Shown here: positions 43,049 through 51,544 of the stretch, in pieces
Position numbering within the stretch: position 1 is the stretch's first letter
Layout of the letters: every line of letters begins with the position of its first letter
Assembly: GCA_028282885.1 (NCBI GenBank)
Contig: JANQGX010000025.1
Coordinates: forward strand, 62,001-126,000
DNA length: 64,000 bases
Direction: 5' to 3'
Source of the DNA: SAR324 cluster bacterium
GTDB taxonomy: Bacteria > SAR324 > XYD2-FULL-50-16
Notes under the pieces: generated by a model
What the model saw: the letters and a program-made list of their open reading frames with translations, nothing else
Databases searched by the model: none
What the model was told of the DNA's origin: nothing
Translations under genes and position numbers: made by a program

Positions 43049-43098
43049 TTTACTAACGCAATACTGTATTTACTAATACTAAAAATTTTTTAGTGAAA
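43049..43098 (-). promoter_or_regulatory. Helically phased repeats before the XRE-cupin regulator
   Basis: TTTACTAA occurs at 43049-43056 and 43069-43076, exactly 20 bp apart. An inverted, slightly altered TTTAGTGAAA lies at 43089-43098, again 20 bp on. On the minus strand TATAAT (43043-43038) sits next to the first repeat, so binding would block transcription of the importer operon. The remaining 43099-43333 shows nothing further. Confidence 0.5.
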
Positions 43099-43333
43099 TG
43101 AGCATCGTCAACTGACAAATGAAATACCTTAACTGCTGAAATATTTTACTTTATTTATAACTACTTGACGCTTTACAAAAAATGCAAATACGAGTTTTTT
43201 TGGTTGGCGAGGTTGTTTGTCAAAAAAGTGAGAGTCGTAACCGTTTCCACTATCGGGATATCCGGTTAATCATTACGAATGAGAGGGGTTGATTCAACCT
43301 ATTGTCAGCAAGCTACCGGGTAGAAAAGAATGA

Positions 43334-44356
43334 TCAGGATTTATTCACCCTTCCGGAGTTAAGTGTTGATCGATTCACTAATTTTACCGGAATTATGATG
43401 TTTTTCTGCTCATTTGGGGCTTGTTTCAAAGACATGATAACATTGACACATTCGGAAATCAGTTGATCTGTTGGCTGACGAATGGTGGAAAGGTTGTATG
43501 TCGGCCAACCGGAGATGGGAATATCGTCATAACCCACGACCGAAACGTCACCGGGGATGGATAAATTGAAATTGGTTCTGGCGGTATCCATAAAGCCCAG
43601 GGCGATTTCATCGTTCAGACAAAACACACCGTCAGGAGGGCTTTCAGCAGTCAATATCCGATTTGCGGCCAAACAGCCCGTGTCATAGGAAAAAACACCT
43701 TCTTCGGCCATCCAGAGGTTTAAGCCATGGGCTTCCAGTCCTTCCAGAAATCCCTGGATCCGTTCTTCGTTCGCACCTGTTTCAGGTGTTCCGGAAACCA
43801 TGGCAATGCGGCTGCAGCCCGAATCAACGAGAGCCTTTGCTGCCAAATAGCCGCCCTGCAAATGATCGCAAGAGACAACACTAGTCGGCACACCTTTGGA
43901 TTGCCCCCTGTTCAGCATCAAGATCGGCACCCCTTCCCTGACGCACCGCGTTACGACCGAGCTGGGTATGGAGTAGCCGGTAACGACCAGCACCGAGACT
44001 TTATACATAATGATGTGGTCGACCAGACCGGCGATTTTGGAGGGTGAGTCGCTTTTGAAAATGAGAGGCAGCATCCCGTTTTCCTGGATCTGTCCCACCA
44101 GCGTATCCATAATACTTGATCGGATAGGATTGATCAGGTCGCTCATGATGATTGCAACCAGCTCGTTGTTTTCCCGAGCCAGCATTCTCGTCAACGGATT
44201 AACTCGATATCCTATTTTCTCGGCAACCTCAAGAATCCGCTGTCTCGTTTCCGGAGCAACGGACAAGCCGGGTGTCAACGCCCTGGAAACAGTCGAACGC
44301 GACACCCCGCATGCTTCGGCAACATCCTGGGCATTAATGGGCTTTTTTTTTCTCAT
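43334..44356 (-). CDS. LacI-family transcriptional regulator
   Basis: 340 residues from the ATG at 44356; an in-frame TTG at 44365 is an alternative. HTH: NAQDVAEACGVSRSTVSRAL at residues ~8-28, then the hinge helix region. The C-terminal periplasmic-binding-protein-like effector domain includes VAIIMSDLINPIRS, GVFCLNDEIALGFMD and VSVVGYDDIPISGW. It is the last gene of the TRAP/iolC/idnD operon, 12 bp after the dehydrogenase. It is the best candidate to bind the three 15-bp operators at 50380-50694, with a sugar-acid-type inducer. Confidence 0.92.
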   Translation of the reverse strand: MRKKKPINAQDVAEACGVSRSTVSRALTPGLSVAPETRQRILEVAEKIGYRVNPLTRMLARENNELVAIIMSDLINPIRSSIMDTLVGQIQENGMLPLIFKSDSPSKIAGLVDHIIMYKVSVLVVTGYSIPSSVVTRCVREGVPILMLNRGQSKGVPTSVVSCDHLQGGYLAAKALVDSGCSRIAMVSGTPETGANEERIQGFLEGLEAHGLNLWMAEEGVFSYDTGCLAANRILTAESPPDGVFCLNDEIALGFMDTARTNFNLSIPGDVSVVGYDDIPISGWPTYNLSTIRQPTDQLISECVNVIMSLKQAPNEQKNIIIPVKLVNRSTLNSGRVNKS

Positions 44357-44367
44357 TTGCTTCAAGT

Positions 44368-45420
44368 TCAGCCAGAAGGCTCTCTATCGAAATAGAGCTG
44401 TATTTTTATGGATTTTTCCCTGTCTTCCGCCAGTTCAAATGCGGTTGCGAAATCCGTGATAGGAAATCGTCCCGATAACAACGGCATTACATCAATTCTG
44501 CCATTTTCGATCATTTCGACTGCTGTGTCAAAAACCAGGTTTTGACGCAAAACCGATGCGATTTCCAATTCGCGTGAAAACATAACATGATAGGGAATAT
44601 CAATCAAGCCGGAAGGCAATATTCCGACCTCTACGATTCGGGCGCCGCGGTTGGCTGAATAAACCGCTGTTTTCAATCCGATCGGTGTCCCCGATGCCTC
44701 GATGACAATGTCATACTCGCCCTTTTCCTTCCAAGATTCGATGAGCTCAGCATCTTCATCAGCGTTCACCGCCAGATCGACACCGATTTCCCTTGCAATT
44801 GCCAGTGGGTACTTATGTATATCGCTGATGGTGATGAATTTGGCGCCGGCCATTCGTGCAACCATGGCACATAGAAGCCCGATGGCTCCGGCTCCGATAA
44901 TCAGCAGCTTCTTGTTGAATACATTTCCCGCCCTGTTGATGGTGTGCAGGGCGACGGATAACGGCTCTGCAAATGCAAGTGCTTGAAACGACGCTTCTTT
45001 GTTGGTTCGTACACACTGCGCCTCGGAAACAACCAGACGCTCCTGAAAAGCGCCTTGAATATGGGGATTGTGACTGGCCGATCCCATGAACAGGATTTGC
45101 GGGCACAGGTTCTCCTTGCCGGAGAGACAGAATTCACATTTTCCACAGGTACGACCCGGATTGACGACCACAACATCGTCAACCTGCAGCCTGGTAACGT
45201 CACGGCCGACTTCGATAACCCTGCCGCATGCTTCATGTCCGAGGGCAAGCGGTTCCCGGACTTGAAAACCGGCCACTTCCGCCCGGTGAAAATAATGAAT
45301 GTCCGATCCGCAGATCCCGACCGTATCTGTTGAGATACGGACATCGGTTGTTCCGATGGGAGGATCTTCCCGATCAACCAACTGCATATTGTTCTTTTCA
45401 ATTAAAACACAACTTAACAT
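44368..45420 (-). CDS. Zinc-dependent sugar-acid dehydrogenase (L-idonate 5-dehydrogenase-like)
   Basis: 350 residues from the ATG at 45420 (GGAAGGA eight bases upstream); the frame continues upstream to 45513 without support. It is a medium-chain dehydrogenase: GICGSDIHYFHRAEV (catalytic Cys), GHEACGRVI, structural-zinc cysteines CGKCEFCLSGKENLC, and the NAD site LLIIGAGAIGLLCA. FMGSASHNPHIQGAFQE and the C-terminal layout resemble E. coli IdnD more than sorbitol dehydrogenase. It would oxidise a C5 or C2 hydroxyl of an aldonate or polyol with NAD(P). The neighbour IolC-like kinase would then act on a keto acid. Confidence 0.85.
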   Translation of the reverse strand: MLSCVLIEKNNMQLVDREDPPIGTTDVRISTDTVGICGSDIHYFHRAEVAGFQVREPLALGHEACGRVIEVGRDVTRLQVDDVVVVNPGRTCGKCEFCLSGKENLCPQILFMGSASHNPHIQGAFQERLVVSEAQCVRTNKEASFQALAFAEPLSVALHTINRAGNVFNKKLLIIGAGAIGLLCAMVARMAGAKFITISDIHKYPLAIAREIGVDLAVNADEDAELIESWKEKGEYDIVIEASGTPIGLKTAVYSANRGARIVEVGILPSGLIDIPYHVMFSRELEIASVLRQNLVFDTAVEMIENGRIDVMPLLSGRFPITDFATAFELAEDREKSIKIQLYFDREPSG

Positions 45421-45478
45421 TAAATTTTCCTTCCGATTTTCCGGACGTCCAAAGACATACGATATCGATTTCTGTCGT

Positions 45479-47374
45479 CTACTTTCCAGTCTTTGCACTA
45501 TCCCATAAGTCAATGATATTGCAGTAATTGTTATATACCTGTGATATTACCGCGGGATCGTCGATCTGTCCGCTGAACCAGTCTTCTGCTGCTTGCTTAA
45601 AAATGGGTCGACCAATGACAAATCCTTTGCATAAATCCACTTCCCGTCCCATGGTAATGGCTTTCGCAAGTTCCTCCGGTCCGGCATGTTTACCCAGCAG
45701 CAGGAATCCCAGGCAATAGGGATCCCATTCACTGACAACGCGTACCAGGTGGTCCCAGCCTTTAGCACTTTTTGGGGGTTCGATCTTCCACCAATCGGGT
45801 TTGATTCCCGCAGCATAAAGGCGCTCCATGATCATCGCGGTCGACCTTTCATCAACCGGTTTGCCGGGAGTAGGAACCGGTTCTAACATCAGCGTGCGTC
45901 TTGTTTTGCGGGCCGACTGATACAAGGTTACAGCAGCCTGGAGCTGCTTTTCGCGAAGACTCTGCTCATCGGTTTCATGATCATACACCAGCATTTTTGC
46001 AACATGCTGCCTAGGCCATGTCCTGAGGGTGGAACTGATAGCCGGGCCCTCAAGAAACCTAAGTGGAGTGACATTATGCACTTCAGTGCGACGGGCGACA
46101 AACCAGCTTCGGGGGTCAATCCGGGGAATGAACTGCTCGCAGTACAAATCGTCCACCAAAAGCCCAAGGTTCTTTTTAACTGCCAATACTTTGGATGCTG
46201 CGGAAAAGAGAAGCGATTTGAAATGTCGGATTTCAGCTATACCTTTATTACTCTCCCGAGCCCATTTTTCAAATTGCCACTGGTGGTCGATGGCCAGGCA
46301 CTTCACTTCCTCATGTCGATCCTTTCGAGTGGTTGCCCAATGGATGTGATTGAGGGTTTCTTCATCATCCTTTTGTGGCGGTCGCGATTTCTGTTCGATA
46401 AAGGTTTTCAGTTCAGGCATGGTTGGGCTTTCCGGCGAGCAACCGTGTCTGGAGACGACCATTGCCCCGCAGGCATTTCCCCAGGTAACGCAGGTTTCAA
46501 TTGGTTCATGACGCAGCCATCCTCGAAGAAATCCCCCCATAAAAGCGTCCCCGGCACCAAAAACATTACAAACGGTTACGCTGAATCCCTGTCCGGTGAT
46601 TCCGGTTTCATCATTGTCGGGACTTTTGGGGGAATAGACGATACAGCCCTGTTCACCACGTTTAAGAACGATAGTGGCATTGGTGAGTGTCTGCAAATGT
46701 TGCACTGCTTTTTCATTTCCTTCCACTCCTGCCAGTACGCCTATCTCCTCTTCCGTGCCAACAATCAGGTCGAGATCTTTGAGAACCGGTTTCATAACTT
46801 CAGACCAATAGCGACTTTCTTCGACATTTCGAATCCCCAGAAATACGGGGCGGTAATCAACATCGAGAATAACCTGTCTCCCGGCAGCAACGGCCGAGCG
46901 GATGGCCTTATGGGCCGCAGCACTGCAGGCTTCGTTATAGAACATGGTGCCACTGATCAACGTAGCTCGGGCGGAGGCGATAAAATCCGGGTTGATTTCT
47001 TCTTCTTTGAAAAACAGGTCTGCACAATTATCACGAAAATAAACCAATGTGCATTTGTCTTTATCGTTTATTCCCAGGGTAACGGCTGATGTGGAACGTT
47101 TTGAATCAGAAACGATCTGGCTGGTGTCGATTCCTTCGGCGTCCAGCGTTTCTATGATAAAACGTCCAAGCGGATCATCGCCGACACGGGTGATATTCGC
47201 CGTATCAAGTCCCAACCGCGCAGCGCCAATTGCAATGTTAGTCGGGCTACCGCCCACATATTTGGAAAAGGAACACATATCTTCCAGCCGACTGCCAATC
47301 TGATCCCCGTAGAGATCTACCGAGGTTCGACCGATGGTTACAAGATCCAGAACAGCTTCATTCCGAGCGTACAT
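45479..47374 (-). CDS. iolC: PfkB sugar kinase fused to DUF2090 (IolC-type 5-dehydro-2-deoxygluconokinase/aldolase)
   Basis: 631 residues. Residues ~8-325 form a PfkB kinase: VTIGRTSVDLYGDQ, the KYVGGSPTNIAIG substrate loop, and NVFGAGDAFMGGFLRG with the catalytic Asp. Residues ~345-631 are a DUF2090 domain (CLAIDHQWQFE, LMLEPVPTPGKPVDERSTAM, FVIGRPIF), a TIM-barrel aldolase-like fold. This fusion is common in proteobacterial inositol catabolism, where it phosphorylates 5-keto-2-deoxygluconate and may cleave the product. No iolB, D, E or G lies nearby, so the substrate could instead be a related keto acid made by the IdnD-like enzyme. GGAG precedes the ATG. Confidence 0.88.
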   Translation of the reverse strand: MYARNEAVLDLVTIGRTSVDLYGDQIGSRLEDMCSFSKYVGGSPTNIAIGAARLGLDTANITRVGDDPLGRFIIETLDAEGIDTSQIVSDSKRSTSAVTLGINDKDKCTLVYFRDNCADLFFKEEEINPDFIASARATLISGTMFYNEACSAAAHKAIRSAVAAGRQVILDVDYRPVFLGIRNVEESRYWSEVMKPVLKDLDLIVGTEEEIGVLAGVEGNEKAVQHLQTLTNATIVLKRGEQGCIVYSPKSPDNDETGITGQGFSVTVCNVFGAGDAFMGGFLRGWLRHEPIETCVTWGNACGAMVVSRHGCSPESPTMPELKTFIEQKSRPPQKDDEETLNHIHWATTRKDRHEEVKCLAIDHQWQFEKWARESNKGIAEIRHFKSLLFSAASKVLAVKKNLGLLVDDLYCEQFIPRIDPRSWFVARRTEVHNVTPLRFLEGPAISSTLRTWPRQHVAKMLVYDHETDEQSLREKQLQAAVTLYQSARKTRRTLMLEPVPTPGKPVDERSTAMIMERLYAAGIKPDWWKIEPPKSAKGWDHLVRVVSEWDPYCLGFLLLGKHAGPEELAKAITMGREVDLCKGFVIGRPIFKQAAEDWFSGQIDDPAVISQVYNNYCNIIDLWDSAKTGK

Positions 47375-47406
47375 TGATCACTCCATAAACCAAAAAATCG
47401 TGGCAA

Positions 47407-48684
47407 TTATTTGCCATAAATTAACGTGGGAAGCCACATTGAAAACTGTGGGACATAAGTCAAGAGAATTAAAATTATAACGAGAGGAACCATAAACGGT
47501 AAGGTTCCCTTTACAACGCGTTCGAACGGAACGTCAGCCACCCGACCAAGCACATACAGCACAACACCAACCGGTGGTGTTAACAGACCAAGGTTCAGAT
47601 TAAGAATCATGATCACACCAAAATGAACCGGTGAAATCCCCAGGTTGGTCACGATGGGAAGCAGGATGGGTGTCAGTATGGTAATAGCAGCGATGGTGTC
47701 AATAAAACAGCCGACGAAGAGTAGTAGCAAATTTATCAAAATCAAAAGAAGATACCGATTATCCGTTATCTCCAGCAGCGTATCCGCAAACAAGGTTGCC
47801 ACATTGTTGGCGGTGAGAATCCAAGAAAAAATCGATGCACCTGCCACAATGAACAGGATAACGGCAGTCGTCTCTGCCGTTTCCAGGCTGATGCGGATAA
47901 ACCGCCTCCAGGTCAGGGTTCTGTATACACAGCTTCCCAAAATAAACGCATAGGCGCTGGCCGCTATTGCCGCTTCCGTAGGTGTGTAAATCCCACCCAG
48001 GATACCGCCGACAATGATAACCGGGGCCATCAGCGAAAGGAATGCCCGTCTGAAGCTGTTCCAAAGATACCGAATACCGAAGCGGGCATCCCTTTTGTAG
48101 CCGCGTTTGTGTGCAAAATATGCAATCATGGCTGAAAGCGCCAACGCAGTTACGATTCCCGGAATAAACCCGGCTGCAAATAACTTGCCGATGGAGGCGG
48201 ACGCTACAACCCCATAAATAACCATAGCCAGGGAAGGGGGAATGAGCGGACCAATCGTCGAACTGGCAGCGGTGATGCCAATAGAGAAATCATCCTCATA
48301 ACCGGCATCGCGCATTGCCTTGATTTCAATAGTCCCCAAACCGCCTGCATCGGCCAGAGCTGCTCCGGACATACCGGCAAATATCACCGAAGCACCCACG
48401 TTGACATGACCGAGCCCTCCACGAAGCCAGCCCACACAAGCTTTGGCAAATTCAAAAATCCGACTGGTTATCCCGCCTTCGTTCATCAACGCCCCGGCGT
48501 AGATAAAAAAGGGCACCGCAAGCAGTGGAAAACTGTCGATCCCCGATATCATTCGATATGCACCTTGAACTACCGGAGCCATATCGGAAGATGCCAGATA
48601 GATGAGAGAAGCAAGCGCAAGACAAATGGCAATGGGAAAACCGGTAACCATCATAAATCCCATCAGTGTAAACAGCTTGATCAT
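47407..48684 (-). CDS. dctM: TRAP transporter large permease (DctM)
   Basis: 425 residues with about 12 hydrophobic segments. FPLLAVPFFIYAGALMNEGG, GGLGHVNVGASVIFAGMSGA, SSTIGPLIPPSLAMVIYGV and FGVIMILNLNLGLLTPPVG are DctM hallmarks. It carries the sodium-coupled translocation path in the inner membrane. It overlaps dctQ by 4 bp. The P-Q-M order is complete, unlike the orphan binding protein at 11-12 kb, which could use this membrane unit. Confidence 0.95.
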   Translation of the reverse strand: MIKLFTLMGFMMVTGFPIAICLALASLIYLASSDMAPVVQGAYRMISGIDSFPLLAVPFFIYAGALMNEGGITSRIFEFAKACVGWLRGGLGHVNVGASVIFAGMSGAALADAGGLGTIEIKAMRDAGYEDDFSIGITAASSTIGPLIPPSLAMVIYGVVASASIGKLFAAGFIPGIVTALALSAMIAYFAHKRGYKRDARFGIRYLWNSFRRAFLSLMAPVIIVGGILGGIYTPTEAAIAASAYAFILGSCVYRTLTWRRFIRISLETAETTAVILFIVAGASIFSWILTANNVATLFADTLLEITDNRYLLLILINLLLLFVGCFIDTIAAITILTPILLPIVTNLGISPVHFGVIMILNLNLGLLTPPVGVVLYVLGRVADVPFERVVKGTLPFMVPLVIILILLTYVPQFSMWLPTLIYGK

Positions 48685-49268
48685 GACACGTCCTCCGTTA
48701 ATTCGGCTTCTATTCTAACCTGCACCAGCCTGCTGCTGTCCGGGTTGCGAATGTGATGCCAGGCAACTATGGTAGACCGAAAGGCAGCCGCTGCCGAACA
48801 TCCGAAAACCACCCAGTAGATGATGGATTTTGGCAGGGGGATGCTACTCATATTCTGCATCGCCAACCCTGCCAGAAATTTGGTCTGCCAACACAACCAG
48901 ATAAAAAAGCAGATCCTGACCAGATCGATTATAGTGGTCATGACCCTTCCTATCGGTTTCGGCACAAATCGATAAAAGTATTCAACGAAAATGTGGGAGT
49001 TCCTTTGGATGGCTACCACAGTCCCAATAAAGGTGACGAAAATCAGAAGATAGCGGGCCACTTCTTCACTCCAGCCGATAGGACTATTCAGTGCATAGCG
49101 AAAAAAGAATTGTGCAAAAACCACCAGACCCAAGGCCAGAAACACAAGCACCAACAGCCAGCCTTCCGGTTTGATCGACTTTAAATCATTTTCATGATCC
49201 GGATTCTCCGGAATTTGCACCCCTTCGACGGCCCGGTCCGAGCCCTGCTGTTTATCCGATTTTGTCAT
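48681..49268 (-). CDS. dctQ: TRAP transporter small permease (DctQ)
   Basis: 195 residues with four transmembrane helices. SPIGWSEEVARYLLIFVTFI is the conserved DctQ segment. The N-terminal ~35 residues are hydrophilic. It bridges the binding protein and DctM. The start at 49268 lies 42 bp after dctP, and the stop overlaps dctM by 4 bp. Confidence 0.93.
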   Translation of the reverse strand: MTKSDKQQGSDRAVEGVQIPENPDHENDLKSIKPEGWLLVLVFLALGLVVFAQFFFRYALNSPIGWSEEVARYLLIFVTFIGTVVAIQRNSHIFVEYFYRFVPKPIGRVMTTIIDLVRICFFIWLCWQTKFLAGLAMQNMSSIPLPKSIIYWVVFGCSAAAAFRSTIVAWHHIRNPDSSRLVQVRIEAELTEDVS

Positions 49269-49310
49269 TGTTTTTTATTGGATGAAAACTACGGTTCATG
49301 CCTTATCACG

Positions 49311-50276
49311 CTACCTGCCAAGTGCGCGCACCTTTTTAACCAGATCGGTGCCCCAGATGCGCTCAACAGACGGAATCACCTTTTCGGCAAATGGCTTGCG
49401 ATCAACCGAAATAACCTGCATCTTTCCGGATTTGCGATAGTCAGAAAACAACTTCTGTTCATGATTATAGACAATATCGCTGTATTTGGCAGAGGCGGCC
49501 TTGAAGACATCATCGAACAACCGTCTGTCGCTTTCGGACAAGCTTCGCCACAAGGGAGCGCCTACCACCCCCACAATTGAACAGGTGATATGCCCGGTGA
49601 GATTTACCGTCTTTTGGACTTCATAAAACTTATTGGATTCAATAATCGTAATCGGGTTCTCCTGACCGGCTACCACACCTTGCTGTAATGCCAAATAAAC
49701 CTCCGCAAACGAAATCGGCGTCGGATTCGCACCGATTGCCTCCGGAAATATCTTCCACAACGTTGCATTGGCCACCCGGATCTTCATTCCTTTCATATCC
49801 CCGGGGGTCCTGATCGGCTGATTGGCAGTCACTTGACGAACACCAAAATAGATGATGGACAAAACCTTGTTTCCTGTTTTGACGAAGTATCCGTTGGCAA
49901 CTTCCTTAAAAACGTCGCTGTCCTGGTATAGTTTCCAGTGGTCATAATCGCGCCAAATAAAAGGGGCTTCGGAGATCGATATCGGAGGATGGAATTGGCC
50001 AAGAAATGTTGGGCCGGTAAATGCCATTTCAATACTGCCCATCAGCAATCCTTCGGTAATTGTCTCTTCATTACCCAACTGGGAACTGGGAAACACCCTA
50101 ACCTCAAACCGCCCGTTCGAACGTTTTTTCAACTCTTTTCCAACCCAAATTGCTGCCTGGTTGTATGGTGTTTGCGGCTCATAAACATGGGCAAATTTCA
50201 GTACCTTTGCCGAAGCGCTACTAACCAATAAAAGCAAGGCGGGAATTATGAAGAAAACAACTCTTTTTCTAAACAT
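49311..50276 (-). CDS. dctP: TRAP transporter substrate-binding protein (DctP)
   Basis: 321 residues from the ATG at 50276 (AAAGGAG eight bases upstream); the open frame continues to 50357 without support. Signal peptide 1-~24 (ending ASA). KFAHVYEPQTPYNQAAIWVG, GDMKGMKIRVANATLWK (the substrate-carboxylate Arg) and SFAEVYLALQQGVVAGQENP are canonical DctP features. The ligand is probably an aldonate, uronate or similar acid, given the downstream kinase and dehydrogenase. It is the first gene of its operon, with a strong promoter at 50506-50534. Confidence 0.95.
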   Translation of the reverse strand: MFRKRVVFFIIPALLLLVSSASAKVLKFAHVYEPQTPYNQAAIWVGKELKKRSNGRFEVRVFPSSQLGNEETITEGLLMGSIEMAFTGPTFLGQFHPPISISEAPFIWRDYDHWKLYQDSDVFKEVANGYFVKTGNKVLSIIYFGVRQVTANQPIRTPGDMKGMKIRVANATLWKIFPEAIGANPTPISFAEVYLALQQGVVAGQENPITIIESNKFYEVQKTVNLTGHITCSIVGVVGAPLWRSLSESDRRLFDDVFKAASAKYSDIVYNHEQKLFSDYRKSGKMQVISVDRKPFAEKVIPSVERIWGTDLVKKVRALGR

Positions 50277-50379
50277 AACGCTTCTCCTTTGAAGAAATCT
50301 ACTTAAAGAATAGATACAAACGATCGTCTGTATTTTCGATCCTTGCCATAAAAACAAGAATTTGACTATGACGCAGTTG

Positions 50380-50694
50380 TTGCAAATTTTGCATCAATCA
50401 TTCGATCTCAAATCAGCCCTTTCTTTTTTCATCTGCTATTTTGGTATATTCACAAAATAGGAGGATCATTTTGAAAAATTTAAATGCAAATTATGCAACA
50501 ATTAATCTATATGAAACCAGTTTTTCTCTGTCAAGTGAAATTTTTTGCGTGTGACCAATGATTCAGATCCCCAAAAATTTGCTTTTATTACAATAAATTA
50601 AAATATCATCAAAATCAAAACCACAGTACCTTCAAGGACCTTTAAAACTCAAAACAGGTAGTTACAATCAAACCAGGTAATGCATAATTTGCAT
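50380..50694. promoter_or_regulatory. Three copies of a 15-bp operator around the dctP promoter
   Basis: ATGCAAATTATGCAA at 50484-50498 (plus strand), ATGCAAAATTTGCAA at 50380-50394 (minus) and ATGCAAATTATGCAT at 50680-50694 (minus) are near-identical palindromes. The middle one covers the predicted transcription start; the others are ~104 bp downstream and ~196 bp upstream of it (centre to centre). This layout is typical of looping repression, for example by a LacI-family protein. Confidence 0.7.
50506..50534 (-). promoter_or_regulatory. Sigma-70 promoter of the dctPQM-iolC operon
   Basis: On the minus strand TTGACA (50534-50529), a 17-bp spacer and TATAGA (50511-50506) form a near-consensus promoter. 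The leader before dctP is ~220 nt. It is the strongest housekeeping promoter recognised in the window. Confidence 0.8.
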
Positions 50695-50939
50695 AAACCC
50701 TTCAAAGGATACTTAGGAATACTGATGAGGGTAAATGATCTCATCGGCACAACGCTGTTTTGCCGGAGCTATTTTTGCAGTGGTGATAGAGTGGCTTGTT
50801 CTCAAAAATGTGGATCTGTTTAGTCTCCCGTTATACCGGATGAGATAATTTCAGGTCGAATTACTGGAATAGCAGATAACCGGGATCTCCTGGCAATAGC
50901 AAATTAGCACATAAAAACAGTGACGATCCGGTTAAGAGT

Positions 50940-51413
50940 GGTATAAAAGCACATGATTTTTAAGGATTTTCTCTCAAAAACCTTGCACTTGAAAAAAAAG
51001 GTACGAGAAAAATGGAGGTCAGATTTCTTTTTTGTTGCCCTTTGAAGGGCAATTGAATCCGGACAACCGCTGGATTAAGCTGGCCCCCATTGTTCCTTGG
51101 GAGGAGATTGAAGAAAAATATGCAAAAAACTTCCCTTTGAAAAGAGCAGGGACGCCAGAACTGTCCGAATGAACGAGAGCGGAATAAGATAGAGGGCAAG
51201 TTCGGGCAGGCAAAACGACGGTTTGGACTATCACGAGTGATGGCCGGGTTAATAGAGACCAGTGAGAGCACCATCACCATGAGCTTTGTAGCTATGAGCC
51301 TGATGAAGCTCCCGGAGATTCTCTTTTTGCTTTTTTTGGACACGGCTAACTGGCCTGCATGCTTTTTAAGACGAAATATCGAAGACTCTGTGAAAACCCG
51401 GCCGTATCCATGA
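50940..51413 (+). mobile_element. IS relic, transposase with central deletion (IS1182/IS5-like)
   Basis: The left end (50940 onward) and an N-terminal frame LPFEGQLNPDNRWIKLAPIV/PWEEIEEKYAKNFPLKRAG match the relic at 29029-29250. After a stop near 51170 a second frame (51183-51413) gives NKIEGKFGQAKRRFGLSRVM and IETSESTITMSF, the typical C-terminus of the same transposase. The central catalytic part is deleted. It sits between the TRAP operon promoter and EBP 4. 51414-51544 contains nothing recognised. Confidence 0.75.
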
Positions 51414-51544
51414 GTCGATTAAACAGACAAAAATCGGAATTGATTCTTCAACTTTCGGGAACCTGATTTATTTAGGAAGCATTTATAACCAGCCGGTAAA
51501 TACACTTTGATGCTATTTTAGTTGGATCAATTGGAAAATCAGTC

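Noticed and set aside
45977..47089. Long open frame of 370 codons antisense to the iolC-type gene
   Set aside because: It lies wholly inside a well-supported PfkB-DUF2090 gene, has low-complexity shadow composition and no family motif or ribosome-binding site.
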